From a bacterium (GTDB lineage: Bacteria; Margulisbacteria; Marinamargulisbacteria; UBA817; JAQBTH01): a DNA stretch of 48,655 nt. The stretch is taken from contig JAQBTH010000004.1 of NCBI GenBank assembly GCA_027623425.1, forward strand, positions 1 through 48,655, in the 5' to 3' direction. Every line of letters begins with the position of its first letter. The stretch's first letter is position 1. Positions 1 through 8,321 of this stretch are shown piece by piece. Both the position numbers and the translations under genes were made by a program. The notes below the pieces were generated by a model that was not told the DNA's origin, did not search any database, and saw nothing but the letters and a program-made list of their open reading frames with translations.

Positions 1-1281
1 AAATACAAAGCGGCCGTTAAAGATATTAAAGCCCGACATAAAAAAGGCCAACCCGTGCTTGTTGGCAGTATTACGATTGAAACCTCTGAGCTAATGTCGA
101 AACTGTTAATGAAGGAATCGATTCCCCATAAGGTGCTAAATGCGAAATACCATGAAAAAGAAGCCGAAATCATTGCTGACGCCGGTCAAAAGCACGCCGT
201 TACCATTGCAACAAACATGGCGGGTCGTGGAACAGACATTAAATTAGGCGACGGCGTTATAGAATTGGGTGGGCTGTATGTTTTGGGTACAGAGCGACAT
301 GAATCTCGCCGTATCGACAATCAGTTACGTGGACGCGCTGGTCGGCAAGGGGACCCAGGAGAGTCTAAGTTTTATGTGGCACTAGACGATGACTTGATGC
401 GACTATTTGGGTCTGACCGAATCGCAAGAGTAATGGAAACACTAGGAATACCGGACGATACCCCAATTGAACACGGCCTTATTTCAAAATCAATTGAACG
501 CGCCCAGAAAAAAGTAGAGCAATATCATTTTAGCACTCGAAAACATATTCTGGAGTACGACAACGTTATGGATAAACAGCGCAATACTGTTTACAAATTA
601 CGTCGCGAAATTGTTGCAAAAGAAGGTTTAATTGAGAAACTACATGATTATATAGATGATATCGTTGTAAATGGAGTCGCAACATTTGGCATTACCTTTA
701 CTGATAAAGATAGTCGCGCCATCAAAGAAGAGTTTGCAACGCAACTTAAAGATGTGTTTCCCATCTCCAATATGGATGAATTAATTGCAAAAGTGCAACC
801 TGCACACGATTCTCAGTCTGAACTTGCAAGTCTTTTCAAATCGTTTCTATCTAAGCGTCTTTCTGAGCACCCACCACAAATATATGATGAAGTGATAAAG
901 TCCATTTTATTACGCAATTTAGACTCAAAGTGGATGGACCATTTGCATAATATGGACGTACTTCGAGAAGGCATCGGCTTACGTGCTTATGGGCAAAAGA
1001 ATCCTCTGATGGAATATAAGATGGAAGGGTTTGATATGTTTCGCGACCTACTCTTCACCGTATTCGAAGAAAGTATTAAAGTGATTTCCCGTGTGGAAGT
1101 GGTGGCTCAGGATCAACCTACCTTGGAAAAGAACTCCCCGCTAAAAGTGGCAAAATATTCGAGTGCAAAAGGTACGCAAAAAGAAGAAAACCCTGTTCAA
1201 CATTCAGATAAAGTGGGCAGGAATGATCCGTGCCCATGTGGGTCTGGCAAAAAACATAAAAAGTGTTGTGGTGCTGCCTAA
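1..1281 (+). CDS. secA: Protein translocase ATPase SecA, C-terminal part (5' truncated by window)
   Basis: SecA is the ATPase motor that pushes preproteins through the SecYEG channel in the inner membrane. The frame is open from base 1, so the start lies outside the window; 426 residues are visible, about half of a usual SecA. The second nucleotide-binding domain is recognisable from [13 protein letters not shown] and [17 protein letters not shown]. The helical scaffold and wing region follows ([28 protein letters not shown]). The protein ends in a SEC-C zinc-binding tail, [19 protein letters not shown], with the CxCx8CC pattern. The stop TAA overlaps the ATG of prfB by one base, so the two genes are probably translationally coupled. 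Identification is secure; only the N-terminal half is unseen. Confidence 0.97.
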   Translation, partial: KYKAAVKDIKARHKKGQPVLVGSITIETSELMSKLLMKESIPHKVLNAKYHEKEAEIIADAGQKHAVTIATNMAGRGTDIKLGDGVIELGGLYVLGTERHESRRIDNQLRGRAGRQGDPGESKFYVALDDDLMRLFGSDRIARVMETLGIPDDTPIEHGLISKSIERAQKKVEQYHFSTRKHILEYDNVMDKQRNTVYKLRREIVAKEGLIEKLHDYIDDIVVNGVATFGITFTDKDSRAIKEEFATQLKDVFPISNMDELIAKVQPAHDSQSELASLFKSFLSKRLSEHPPQIYDEVIKSILLRNLDSKWMDHLHNMDVLREGIGLRAYGQKNPLMEYKMEGFDMFRDLLFTVFEESIKVISRVEVVAQDQPTLEKNSPLKVAKYSSAKGTQKEENPVQHSDKVGRNDPCPCGSGKKHKKCCGAA

Positions 1282-2394
1282 TGAATATTGAAAAACAACA
1301 ACTTGCGAAGTATAAAAAGTCCTTAATTGGGCTCGGAGACTATCTTTGACCTTGCTCAAAAGCGAGAACGGATACGCCAGTTAGAAGTTGAGATTGAACA
1401 CCCAAATTTTTGGGACGACAATGTAGTCGCGCAGAAATCTCTTAGCCAACTTAATCGTGAGCGCTCTGTTATTGAGAAATACGATGAGCTACTTGCAGAG
1501 GTGGAAGACCTTGAGGTAATGGCAGACTTGCTTACTGAAGAGGACGCCAGTGACGCAGACATTACTGATTTTAATCTGAATCTAAAACGTGTGGGCGAGC
1601 ACGTTGATAACCTAGAAGTCAGCAGTTTATTGTCTGGAAAATATGATGATCATGATTGTATTTTTACGATCCAATCTGGTGCGGGTGGTACCGATGCGCA
1701 AGATTGGGCAGACATGCTGTTGCGCATGTTTGTGCGTTGGATGGAGCAAAATGACTACCACGCAGATGTCGTGGAATACTCTGCCGGAGAAGAAGCTGGG
1801 CTTAAGTCCGCCACAATTCACGTAAAAGGAGACTTCGCCTACGGGTATTTGAAACAAGAAATTGGCGTGCATCGTTTGGTGCGAATATCGCCATTTAATG
1901 CCAATGGAAAACGTCAGACCAGTTTTGCCGCAGTGGAGGTGATTCCGCAACTTGACCAAGACTATGCCGACATTGTTATTCCAACGGACGCGCTAAAGAT
2001 CGATACGTTTCGCGCCTCTGGTGCTGGTGGCCAACACGTCAATAAAACAGACTCTGCTGTTCGCATTACTCACCTACCCACGGGCTTAGTTGCGCAATCA
2101 CAGTCTAGTCGGTCTCAAGGCGCAAACAAAGACACGGCCATGACCATTCTCAAATCACGCCTGATTCAATTGATGGAGTCGCAACACAAAGAAAACCTGG
2201 CTGACATCAAGGGGGAAAGCAAAGATATCGCGTGGGGCAATCAAATTCGGTCTTACGTGTTTCATCCCTACAAAATGGTTAAAGACCACCGAACAGAGTA
2301 TGAAACTAGCAATGTGGATGCCGTGATGGATGGGGATCTTACGCCATTTATACACGCAGCGTTACGCCAAACGAAACCCGCAGCGTCACACTAA
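1281..2394 (+). CDS. prfB: Peptide chain release factor 2, made through a programmed +1 frameshift
   Basis: RF2 recognises UGA and UAA stop codons and triggers peptide release on the ribosome. The gene starts at ATG 1281, overlapping the secA stop. It reads 22 codons ([20 protein letters not shown], then Y-L) to an in-frame TGA at 1347-1349, then continues in the +1 frame from GAC 1348 as DLAQKRERIRQLEVEIEHP. The joined product is 370 residues, close to the usual RF2 length. The GGQ peptidyl-hydrolysis motif (SGAGGQHVNKTDSAVRITH) and the SPF codon-recognition tripeptide (VRISPFNANGKR) are both present. Known RF2 genes use the same CTT TGA C slip site to autoregulate on RF2 level. A start inside the downstream frame (1327) would lose the conserved N-terminus and is not favoured. 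Confidence 0.95.
1335..1350 (+). promoter_or_regulatory. prfB programmed +1 frameshift site (TAT CTT TGA C)
   Basis: A Shine-Dalgarno-like GGAG (1335-1338) lies 5 nt before CTT (1344-1346), which is followed by the in-frame stop TGA and a C. In known prfB genes the tRNA on CUU slips to UUU when RF2 is scarce, so translation continues in the +1 frame. The downstream frame continues the RF2 family sequence exactly at this point. The GGAG-to-CTT spacing is slightly longer than the 3 nt in the E. coli site. Confidence 0.93.
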
Positions 2395-2435
2395 ATTTCA
2401 ACGCATTAATTTGGATGCTGAAATCGATGGTATTG

Positions 2436-2444
2436 TGCTACACT
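2436..2444 (+). promoter_or_regulatory. Extended -10 promoter element of the DUF5693 gene
   Basis: TGC directly precedes TACACT (2439-2444), an extended -10 arrangement. The ATG at 2452 follows after 7 nt and there is no Shine-Dalgarno sequence, so the transcript would start at or next to the start codon. No good -35 is visible at 16-18 bp. Confidence 0.45.
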
Positions 2445-2451
2445 ATTGTGC

Positions 2452-4440
2452 ATGAAACTTCCACATAAGAAGGAACTAAAATGGCTCGTTATAGGGATTA
2501 TTGCCGCCTCAATATTGGTGGGCCTAAACCTAGCGGCAAAACGCTACCAGTTCGAATCTCAGAACGACACCGTTCAAATGGCAATGTCTCTCACAGAAGT
2601 ATCTCGGCTTTCCAAGCTTGGTGGCTTAGACCAAACAAAGCTACTCAGTCGGTTAAGCCAAGAAGCTAATATTAGCGCCATTGTGGTAGATGAAGGCACG
2701 CTTGCTAGTTACGAAGCCGAGGGCAAACTCACGATCCTAAAGGGATCAGACATTATGAACATGCTACGCGTTGGAAAAGTGTACCGCACCATTCTAACGC
2801 GACTTGCATCAAAGACCCAGGTAAAACCAGACCGCATCTATGTCGTAGTTGATGAATTTAATTTATATGAACAAATAAAAGGATACCTAATAGCAACCCT
2901 AGAAACAGGCAGCGTAAAAGAACGCGGCTGGAATATTTTAGAGATCCTATCTGATGAACGCACATTGATGAATGTGGGGTTGGGTTTTGCACCCGAAACC
3001 GCAAAAGAACTTAGTGGGCATGGGTTGACGATGATTCCGCGCTTTCAGAATGGTTCTCGTCGAAACGATGCCTTAATCAAGCTAAAATTTAAAAATCTGA
3101 GCCAATTATCAGATGTTAAGGTGGTCTTATTCGAAGAGGAATCGGTTTTGGGATATCCGTCACACTTGGAAACCGTATCGAGCGAACTTAAGAGCGCTGG
3201 AATCGCAATTGGATTTGAAGAATTCTCAAAACAGCTTGGTATATATTCCCTCACTAAAATTACGCCTCGCAACGTGGTAAGAGTGCATTCAATAACACCT
3301 GAAACCATGAGTGAAATGACTGAAAGCGTGGCTATCACACGGTATTTACGAAGTGCCAAAGAACGGGGCGCACGGCTACTATTATTTCAACCCCTCATCA
3401 ATCTTCACAGTGGAAACGAAATCGTTGACTACAATATTTCAATGGCAAAAGACATATCCACTTATCTATCTGATTTTGGATTTAAAATCGGGTCTATTGG
3501 TGAGTTACCAACCAAGCAATTTGTGCCCGTTAGCGCGTGGGAATCATTCATAATGAGCGCAGGAATTCTGGTGTGGTTATTATTATTTCTACAACTTGCC
3601 TTTCCAATTCGTAAAAATCTGGCCTTGGTTTTATCGGTGATCTTTATTTTTGGTTTTGCCATACTTTCCGGACTTGGAAGCTTAACCGTTTGGAATCGCA
3701 TCATGGCCTTGTTGGCAGCGTGTGTATTTCCGACTTATGCGATTATTAGTTTATTTCCATCTGGTTCACAAAAGAGTCTTGCCTTAAAAAATCGATTTAG
3801 AAAGGCACATTTCTACATACTAAGTACTGTTGGCATCACCTTGGTGGGGGCCATCTATGTCGTCGGTTTCATGGTCAGCATTCCCTTTTTGATGGGCATC
3901 AACCAATTCTTCGGGGTTAAAATTAGCTTCCTATTTCCTGTTGTGGCCGTGGGGCTGTATTTCTATTTGCGACCGAATCGAATTCCTGCGTTGTACTTCG
4001 TGATTAAGCGCTTATTTACTAGCCCACTAAGTATAGGCGCCCTACTGGCCTCCTTAGTATCCCTTATTTTTGTTGTGGTTTATATTTTGCGTAGCGGCAA
4101 TTACCTCAATATTCCGTTTATCGAAACATGGATGCGCAATACCTTAGAATCCTTATTATTTGTAAGGCCTCGGACTAAAGAGTTTTTAATCGGAATACCT
4201 CTTCTCATGGTGGGGTATATGTTTGTGGATAGTAAAATTTCAAGGGAATGGGTATGGTTTTTTAATGCCCTGGGCGCCGTTGCTTTAATTTCAATCCTCA
4301 ATTCTTTTTGCCATGTGCATACACCACTCATTATATCGTTGTACCGTAGTGTTATTGGCGTTGTGTTTGGGTTTCTTTTTGCCTGGCTTTATATTGCTGT
4401 TTTTGCAGGTATAAAGCTACTATTTCGCCGACTTGCCTAA
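2452..4440 (+). CDS. DUF5693-type multi-pass membrane protein
   Basis: Residues 1-30 contain one membrane anchor after a basic start. A soluble part of about 330 residues follows, with DUF5693-like features (ISAIVVDEGTLASYEAEGKL near the start, AIGFEEFSKQLG further on). The C-terminal half has about nine hydrophobic segments ending in a basic tail. Family members of this size are often found near polysaccharide pyruvyl transferase genes, but none is seen here and the function is not known. I chose ATG 2452 over the TTG 6 nt upstream because an extended -10 sits just before it. The stop overlaps the rnc start (TAATG), so the two are likely co-expressed. Confidence 0.75.
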   Translation: MKLPHKKELKWLVIGIIAASILVGLNLAAKRYQFESQNDTVQMAMSLTEVSRLSKLGGLDQTKLLSRLSQEANISAIVVDEGTLASYEAEGKLTILKGSDIMNMLRVGKVYRTILTRLASKTQVKPDRIYVVVDEFNLYEQIKGYLIATLETGSVKERGWNILEILSDERTLMNVGLGFAPETAKELSGHGLTMIPRFQNGSRRNDALIKLKFKNLSQLSDVKVVLFEEESVLGYPSHLETVSSELKSAGIAIGFEEFSKQLGIYSLTKITPRNVVRVHSITPETMSEMTESVAITRYLRSAKERGARLLLFQPLINLHSGNEIVDYNISMAKDISTYLSDFGFKIGSIGELPTKQFVPVSAWESFIMSAGILVWLLLFLQLAFPIRKNLALVLSVIFIFGFAILSGLGSLTVWNRIMALLAACVFPTYAIISLFPSGSQKSLALKNRFRKAHFYILSTVGITLVGAIYVVGFMVSIPFLMGINQFFGVKISFLFPVVAVGLYFYLRPNRIPALYFVIKRLFTSPLSIGALLASLVSLIFVVVYILRSGNYLNIPFIETWMRNTLESLLFVRPRTKEFLIGIPLLMVGYMFVDSKISREWVWFFNALGAVALISILNSFCHVHTPLIISLYRSVIGVVFGFLFAWLYIAVFAGIKLLFRRLA

Positions 4441-5150
4441 TGAATAAAGTTGAGTTTTATGCCCAAGTAGAAGCATTACTAGGTTATCAATTTCAAAATA
4501 AAACATTGATTCTACAAGCGTTTACCCATAAGTCATTTGATTCTAATGGCCGAAAAAGCGAGGGCAACTATGAGCGTTTAGAGTTTTTTGGAGATGCAGT
4601 TCTGAAATTAGCGGTATCGGAATTACTATTGAATCGTTATAAGGAATTAGACGAAGGTGAGCTCACTAAAATCCGTGCCTATTTGATTTCTGACAATACA
4701 CTGTTCAAACTGGCTCAATCGTTGGGGTACGACCGATTTGTGCGCCTAAGCGGCACCGAGACACGTAACGGTGGTGCTACACGCAAGAACACGCTGGCTG
4801 ACGTGTTTGAAGCCGTACTCGGCGCCCTCTATCTGGATGGTGGTGAACGTGTGGCGTTTGAATTTGTGCAACCGATTGTCGCCTCGTTTTACGATAATAC
4901 AAATCATGATGAGCTTCTTCACGATTATAAAAGTGGCATACAAGAATGGTTGCAAAAACGGCAACTTCCGTTACCTGAGTACACGATTGTGGGTTCATCT
5001 GGCCCTGAGCATGAAAAGATCTTCATTGTCGAAGTCACTCTATTGTTAGGAAAAGGAAATGAAAAACATTTTAGAGGCTCTGGTAACAATAAAAAGTCTG
5101 CTGAACAAGATGCAGCAAAATTGGCGTATTTAGCGCTACAAAAAGATTAG
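4440..5150 (+). CDS. rnc: Ribonuclease III
   Basis: RNase III cleaves double-stranded RNA, including rRNA precursors. At 236 residues it has normal length. The catalytic signature YERLEFFGDAVLKLAVSELL is at about residues 37-56, with the second acidic cluster in TLADVFEAVLGALYLDGG. A double-stranded RNA-binding domain fills the last 75 residues (DYKSGIQEWLQKR to KKSAEQDAAKLAYLAL). The ATG overlaps the stop of the upstream membrane-protein gene. The 3' end overlaps the convergent alr gene by 4 bases, with interlocked stop codons and no terminator between them. Confidence 0.96.
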   Translation: MNKVEFYAQVEALLGYQFQNKTLILQAFTHKSFDSNGRKSEGNYERLEFFGDAVLKLAVSELLLNRYKELDEGELTKIRAYLISDNTLFKLAQSLGYDRFVRLSGTETRNGGATRKNTLADVFEAVLGALYLDGGERVAFEFVQPIVASFYDNTNHDELLHDYKSGIQEWLQKRQLPLPEYTIVGSSGPEHEKIFIVEVTLLLGKGNEKHFRGSGNNKKSAEQDAAKLAYLALQKD

Positions 5151-6244
5151 ACTCTAACGCGTTTTACTCGTGAACCCAGTATGCAGGTAACCTGTCGTAG
5201 GTTCATATTCATACTTTTTGCAAACGTGTCCTGGGAAATCTGCGACTCATTTTTAGGGCCAAAAAAAACAACGGTTTGCCCAGGAATGGCCGGCGCATTT
5301 AAGGGTATTTTTGCATAACACACATCCATTGCAACCCTGCCGACTAAAGGATATAGTTCGCCACCTATCTCGACGAATGCATCTTGGTAGTGCGTTGATA
5401 GCCCATCGGCGTATCCCATTTCAATTACGGCTATTCGACAAGGCTGATCTGCCCGATACTCCCCTGAGTAACCGATGGATTCACCCGTATCTAAATTGCA
5501 AATATCAAGAATTGTAGTTCGTAACTGGCAGGCATTGTTAAACAGCCCCTTCCCAATTCGCATGGAAGTAAATTGAGATTGATCTACTGAAAGTGCACCT
5601 TGGGAATTGGCGACGTGGGTTCGTACATGCTTAGGTAACGCATCGGCAAAATCGCGTAATAGCGCTACAAACTCTCGTACGTGTTCTTGAGTCTCGCTTC
5701 CTTGTTCATTTTTATCTAGTTCCACGTTAGGTAAATGGGTAAAGACATCACTTACTTGGCATGACCTAGCCCCGCTGGCAGCATTTACTAGCGCTGACGC
5801 ATCACGTTTAATGCTCGACTTACGTCCGAACCAATTCATGCCTGTATTAAAAAATAACGCTATTGGCATGCTCCGTTTTGCTGCCGAACAAGCGGCATCG
5901 AAATGTATTAATGGTTCTGCGTTTGCAAAGGTGGGGATGATTCGACTCGCCATGACCTCATTATAGTCACTCTCATCGGGCTCTCTAAGTAATAGAATCG
6001 TAATATCTGAATTTAGCTCCCTAATATCACGCCCTTCTGCAACTGAAAAAACAGCCACTATCGACACCTTTGTTGAGATAAGCGCGGGCATAATAGTTTG
6101 AATACCCAGTCCATAGGCATTTGCCTTTATGACTGCCATTAATTGGCCATTTGGTTGAATGGCTTGATACGCACGAATATTGGCTTCAATTTGATCAACA
6201 TGAATCCATATTTGTGGGCCATTTTTATCTTTAAGGTGAGGCAT
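5147..6244 (-). CDS. alr: Alanine racemase
   Basis: Alr is a PLP enzyme that interconverts L- and D-alanine for peptidoglycan. The PLP lysine is K40 in AVIKANAYGLG, 40 residues from the proposed start. The C-terminal barrel carries EMGYADGLSTHY and GRVAMDVCYAKI, close to the usual GYADG and GRVSMD motifs. The product is 365 residues, normal for the family. A TTG 36 nt upstream (6280) is also in frame. I prefer ATG 6244 because a promoter-like pair, TTGTAT and TAGAAT with 17 bp spacing, ends 7 nt before it, and the extra N-terminus would be encoded by that promoter. The gene reads away from the CofG-like gene and converges on rnc. Confidence 0.93.
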   Translation of the reverse strand: MPHLKDKNGPQIWIHVDQIEANIRAYQAIQPNGQLMAVIKANAYGLGIQTIMPALISTKVSIVAVFSVAEGRDIRELNSDITILLLREPDESDYNEVMASRIIPTFANAEPLIHFDAACSAAKRSMPIALFFNTGMNWFGRKSSIKRDASALVNAASGARSCQVSDVFTHLPNVELDKNEQGSETQEHVREFVALLRDFADALPKHVRTHVANSQGALSVDQSQFTSMRIGKGLFNNACQLRTTILDICNLDTGESIGYSGEYRADQPCRIAVIEMGYADGLSTHYQDAFVEIGGELYPLVGRVAMDVCYAKIPLNAPAIPGQTVVFFGPKNESQISQDTFAKSMNMNLRQVTCILGSRVKRVRV

Positions 6245-6251
6245 CGCTACT

Positions 6252-6280
6252 ATTCTATCCGTCAATTTTTTCTCATACAA
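6252..6280 (-). promoter_or_regulatory. Predicted alr promoter (TTGTAT-17-TAGAAT)
   Basis: On the minus strand, TTGTAT (6280-6275) and TAGAAT (6257-6252) are separated by 17 bp. The alr ATG begins 7 nt after the -10, suggesting a leaderless transcript. It lies back to back with the promoter of the divergent CofG-like gene; the two -35 boxes are about 10 bp apart. Confidence 0.5.
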
Positions 6281-6289
6281 GCCAAAAAT

Positions 6290-6317
6290 TTGGGATTTTC
6301 TCCATTCGTGCTATACT
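6290..6317 (+). promoter_or_regulatory. Predicted promoter of the CofG-like gene (TTGGGA-16-TATACT)
   Basis: TTGGGA (6290-6295) and TATACT (6312-6317) are 16 bp apart, and TGC directly precedes the -10, giving an extended -10. A leader of about 45 nt would follow before the likely GTG start. Confidence 0.55.
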
Positions 6318-6367
6318 ATCCGAATATTTTTCAGCATTTTAACATTCTTATTGAGCGGGTGGTTCGT

Positions 6368-7462
6368 GTGGTAGCAGCAAATACAATTGGCAATAAATCG
6401 GAAGAGGAAAGTGACGACATTGATGTCGTGGCTGAGTCTGATCCAAAAACGATAACATACTCGTTGAGTTCTCAGTGCGTTATAACGCGTCGATGCCGTA
6501 ACAAGTGTCCTTATTGCGCTTTTAATCGTCGTGATTCATTGTGTGTTCCTTACTCAACTATTCGGGAAGCAAAAGCGATTCGCGAAGCAGGTGCACGTGA
6601 AATCATCTATGTTGCGGGTGAACGCCCTGATAAATACTCGGATATTCGAGCAACGTTAGACTTATGGGGATTTAATTCTTATATAGAATATTTATACACG
6701 ATTGCAGAACTTGGATTTTTAGAAGGATTAATTCCTGTCATCGAAGTTGGCTTCTTAAGCCCTCTTGAAATGAAAAAAATGCACGAAATTTGCGGATTAT
6801 TTAAAATCATGTTGGACAGCGTGGATGCCAAGCATTTTGAAAAGATTTATGGGCATAGCCCTGGTAAGCAAATCGAAGTGCGACTTAAAAACCTTGAGTG
6901 GTCTGGACGATTAGGCTTTCCTACCGTTACTGGCATCATGGTGGGCATTGGTGAAACGCAATACCACAGAAAGGCAGCCTTGCGAGAAATTGCTGCTGTT
7001 CACAATGAATTTGGTACCATCCATGAATTATCAATTCAAAACTTCATTCCTCAAATAGGGACCCCATTTAAAGACCATTCTGCAACGGATCACAAAACCA
7101 TATTAAGCACTGTGGAAATGGCCCGGGAATTAATGCCAGATGTCATGGTAACGATTCCGCCTCATCACAATACCAACTGGAATGACTTTATAAAAGCTGG
7201 TGTGCGTGATTTTGGGTCTATTCCGATTGATAAAAACCCAACTGTTCCGTTCCACCCTGCCTTCGACTTTGAGGAGTTTAAAGGAACAGTGGAAAAAGCT
7301 GGCTATAAACTACACCAACGTTTGCCGCTTAGCTATTCCTTCATTAAAAATGGGAAATATTCTAAGAAACTCGGCCAAGTGTTCGATAACTATAAATATA
7401 AAATCAAAAAAATGGAGCAGGAACGCCTGCGTGATGACAAGATGGAAGCGATAGATGCGTAA
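6368..7462 (+). CDS. CofG-like radical SAM protein (F0/deazaflavin synthase subunit family)
   Basis: The radical SAM Cx3Cx2C motif is in RRCRNKCPYCAF (C43, C47, C50 from the GTG at 6368). Downstream segments match the CofG family: YVAGERPDKYSD, RLGFPTVTGIMVGIGE, HELSIQNFIPQIGTPF and the VTIPPHHN region. CofG works with CofH to make F0, the F420 chromophore, from tyrosine and 5-amino-6-ribitylaminouracil. No cofH or other F420 gene is in the window. The usual glycine-rich stretch after the third helix is replaced by VIEVGFLS, so the substrate may differ. The frame extends upstream to 6143, but that part is antisense to alr and precedes the promoter. GTG 6368 fits best (GCGGG about 8 nt upstream), though GTG 6359 cannot be excluded. 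Family assignment is good; the exact reaction is uncertain. Confidence 0.8.
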   Translation: MVAANTIGNKSEEESDDIDVVAESDPKTITYSLSSQCVITRRCRNKCPYCAFNRRDSLCVPYSTIREAKAIREAGAREIIYVAGERPDKYSDIRATLDLWGFNSYIEYLYTIAELGFLEGLIPVIEVGFLSPLEMKKMHEICGLFKIMLDSVDAKHFEKIYGHSPGKQIEVRLKNLEWSGRLGFPTVTGIMVGIGETQYHRKAALREIAAVHNEFGTIHELSIQNFIPQIGTPFKDHSATDHKTILSTVEMARELMPDVMVTIPPHHNTNWNDFIKAGVRDFGSIPIDKNPTVPFHPAFDFEEFKGTVEKAGYKLHQRLPLSYSFIKNGKYSKKLGQVFDNYKYKIKKMEQERLRDDKMEAIDA

Positions 7463-8214
7463 TGGACAGCCAAGCGACACCACCAGCGAATAAGCCCACC
7501 GATTCTCAATCTGAGAACTCTGGAAAGCCCGCACAAAAGGACAGGACGCTACCACCCGACATTACTTCCTTTAAAGAACTGGTTAAACATGCCAGTACAC
7601 GCCCAAACTTAAGTACACAGTTTAAGCAAGAAGATAAGAATACATTTTCTATGGGCTCGCAGAGCAATTCCGATTCATATACTGATGAAGGACGAGAGAC
7701 AGACGCAAAGTCATCTTCCACGGAAACGACGCGCAAAGAAGACGGCACTGGCAGTAAAAAAGAAACCAATTTTCTACCTGATGTGACTGAGTTTGACGCC
7801 GCACTAAAAACCGCCACTTTTATTCCTGTTCACCATTTCCAAGATATCCCCGTCGTACTAAAGGAAATTATTGGGAAGCACGCGAGCCAGGGAACTGAAA
7901 ATCAAATTGAGAGCTATCTGTTTCGCACTCAATTAGGTAAAGAATCCAAACTGGACATTCTGTTGAAGCGTGATGACTCAGATAAAATGGTTATTCGTTT
8001 ATATGCAGATGGGGAGCTAAGTGACTTACTTCAAAATAATCGAGAATCTCTACTGGCACACCTTCGCAAAAAGGGGATTGATGTGTCCGAGGTTATTATT
8101 GAGTCTCCACCTGAAAAGCACTCTGGCGGACAATCGCAGCACTCATCATCGGATTCTCAAGGTCAAAACAGTGAGGACACTGATGGCGCTAACAAAGACG
8201 AATTTGTTCTTTAG
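7462..8214 (+). CDS. FliK-like hook-length control protein (divergent)
   Basis: The protein is 250 residues, very polar and low-complexity at both ends (Ser, Gln, Asp, Lys), with a folded core at about residues 120-210. The segment LGKESKLDILLKRDDSDKMV, followed by a helix and LLAHLRKKGIDVSEVIIES, has the pattern of the FliK C-terminal domain: L-rich strand, polar strand, helix, then GIxxxxVxV. Its place immediately before fliM and the export genes fits FliK, which measures hook length and switches FlhB specificity. The start ATG overlaps the CofG-like stop (TAATG). Sequence similarity is weak, so the call rests on pattern and context. Confidence 0.5.
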   Translation: MDSQATPPANKPTDSQSENSGKPAQKDRTLPPDITSFKELVKHASTRPNLSTQFKQEDKNTFSMGSQSNSDSYTDEGRETDAKSSSTETTRKEDGTGSKKETNFLPDVTEFDAALKTATFIPVHHFQDIPVVLKEIIGKHASQGTENQIESYLFRTQLGKESKLDILLKRDDSDKMVIRLYADGELSDLLQNNRESLLAHLRKKGIDVSEVIIESPPEKHSGGQSQHSSSDSQGQNSEDTDGANKDEFVL

Positions 8215-8236
8215 CATCCTGCTTGCAAAGAATAAT

Positions 8237-8265
8237 TTGTAGAATAAGGCGAACTCAGGTATAAT
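8237..8265 (+). promoter_or_regulatory. Predicted promoter upstream of fliM (TTGTAG-17-TATAAT)
   Basis: A perfect -10 TATAAT (8260-8265) lies 17 bp after a weak -35, TTGTAG (8237-8242), in the 107-bp gap after the FliK-like gene. This would leave a leader of about 50 nt before the fliM GTG, making fliM the first gene of the main flagellar transcript. Confidence 0.5.
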
Positions 8266-8321
8266 TTGAGCTAAAGTAGGACATATTTTAACCTGCAAAT
8301 CTAAGTTTCAGAAGATTTACC

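Noticed and set aside
1327-2394. prfB as an ordinary ORF starting at 1327
   Set aside because: The conserved RF2 N-terminus and the CTT TGA C slip site show that the gene starts at ATG 1281 and is joined by a +1 frameshift.
6143-6367. N-terminal extension of the CofG-like protein
   Set aside because: This part is antisense to alr, contains both divergent promoters and has no family sequence.
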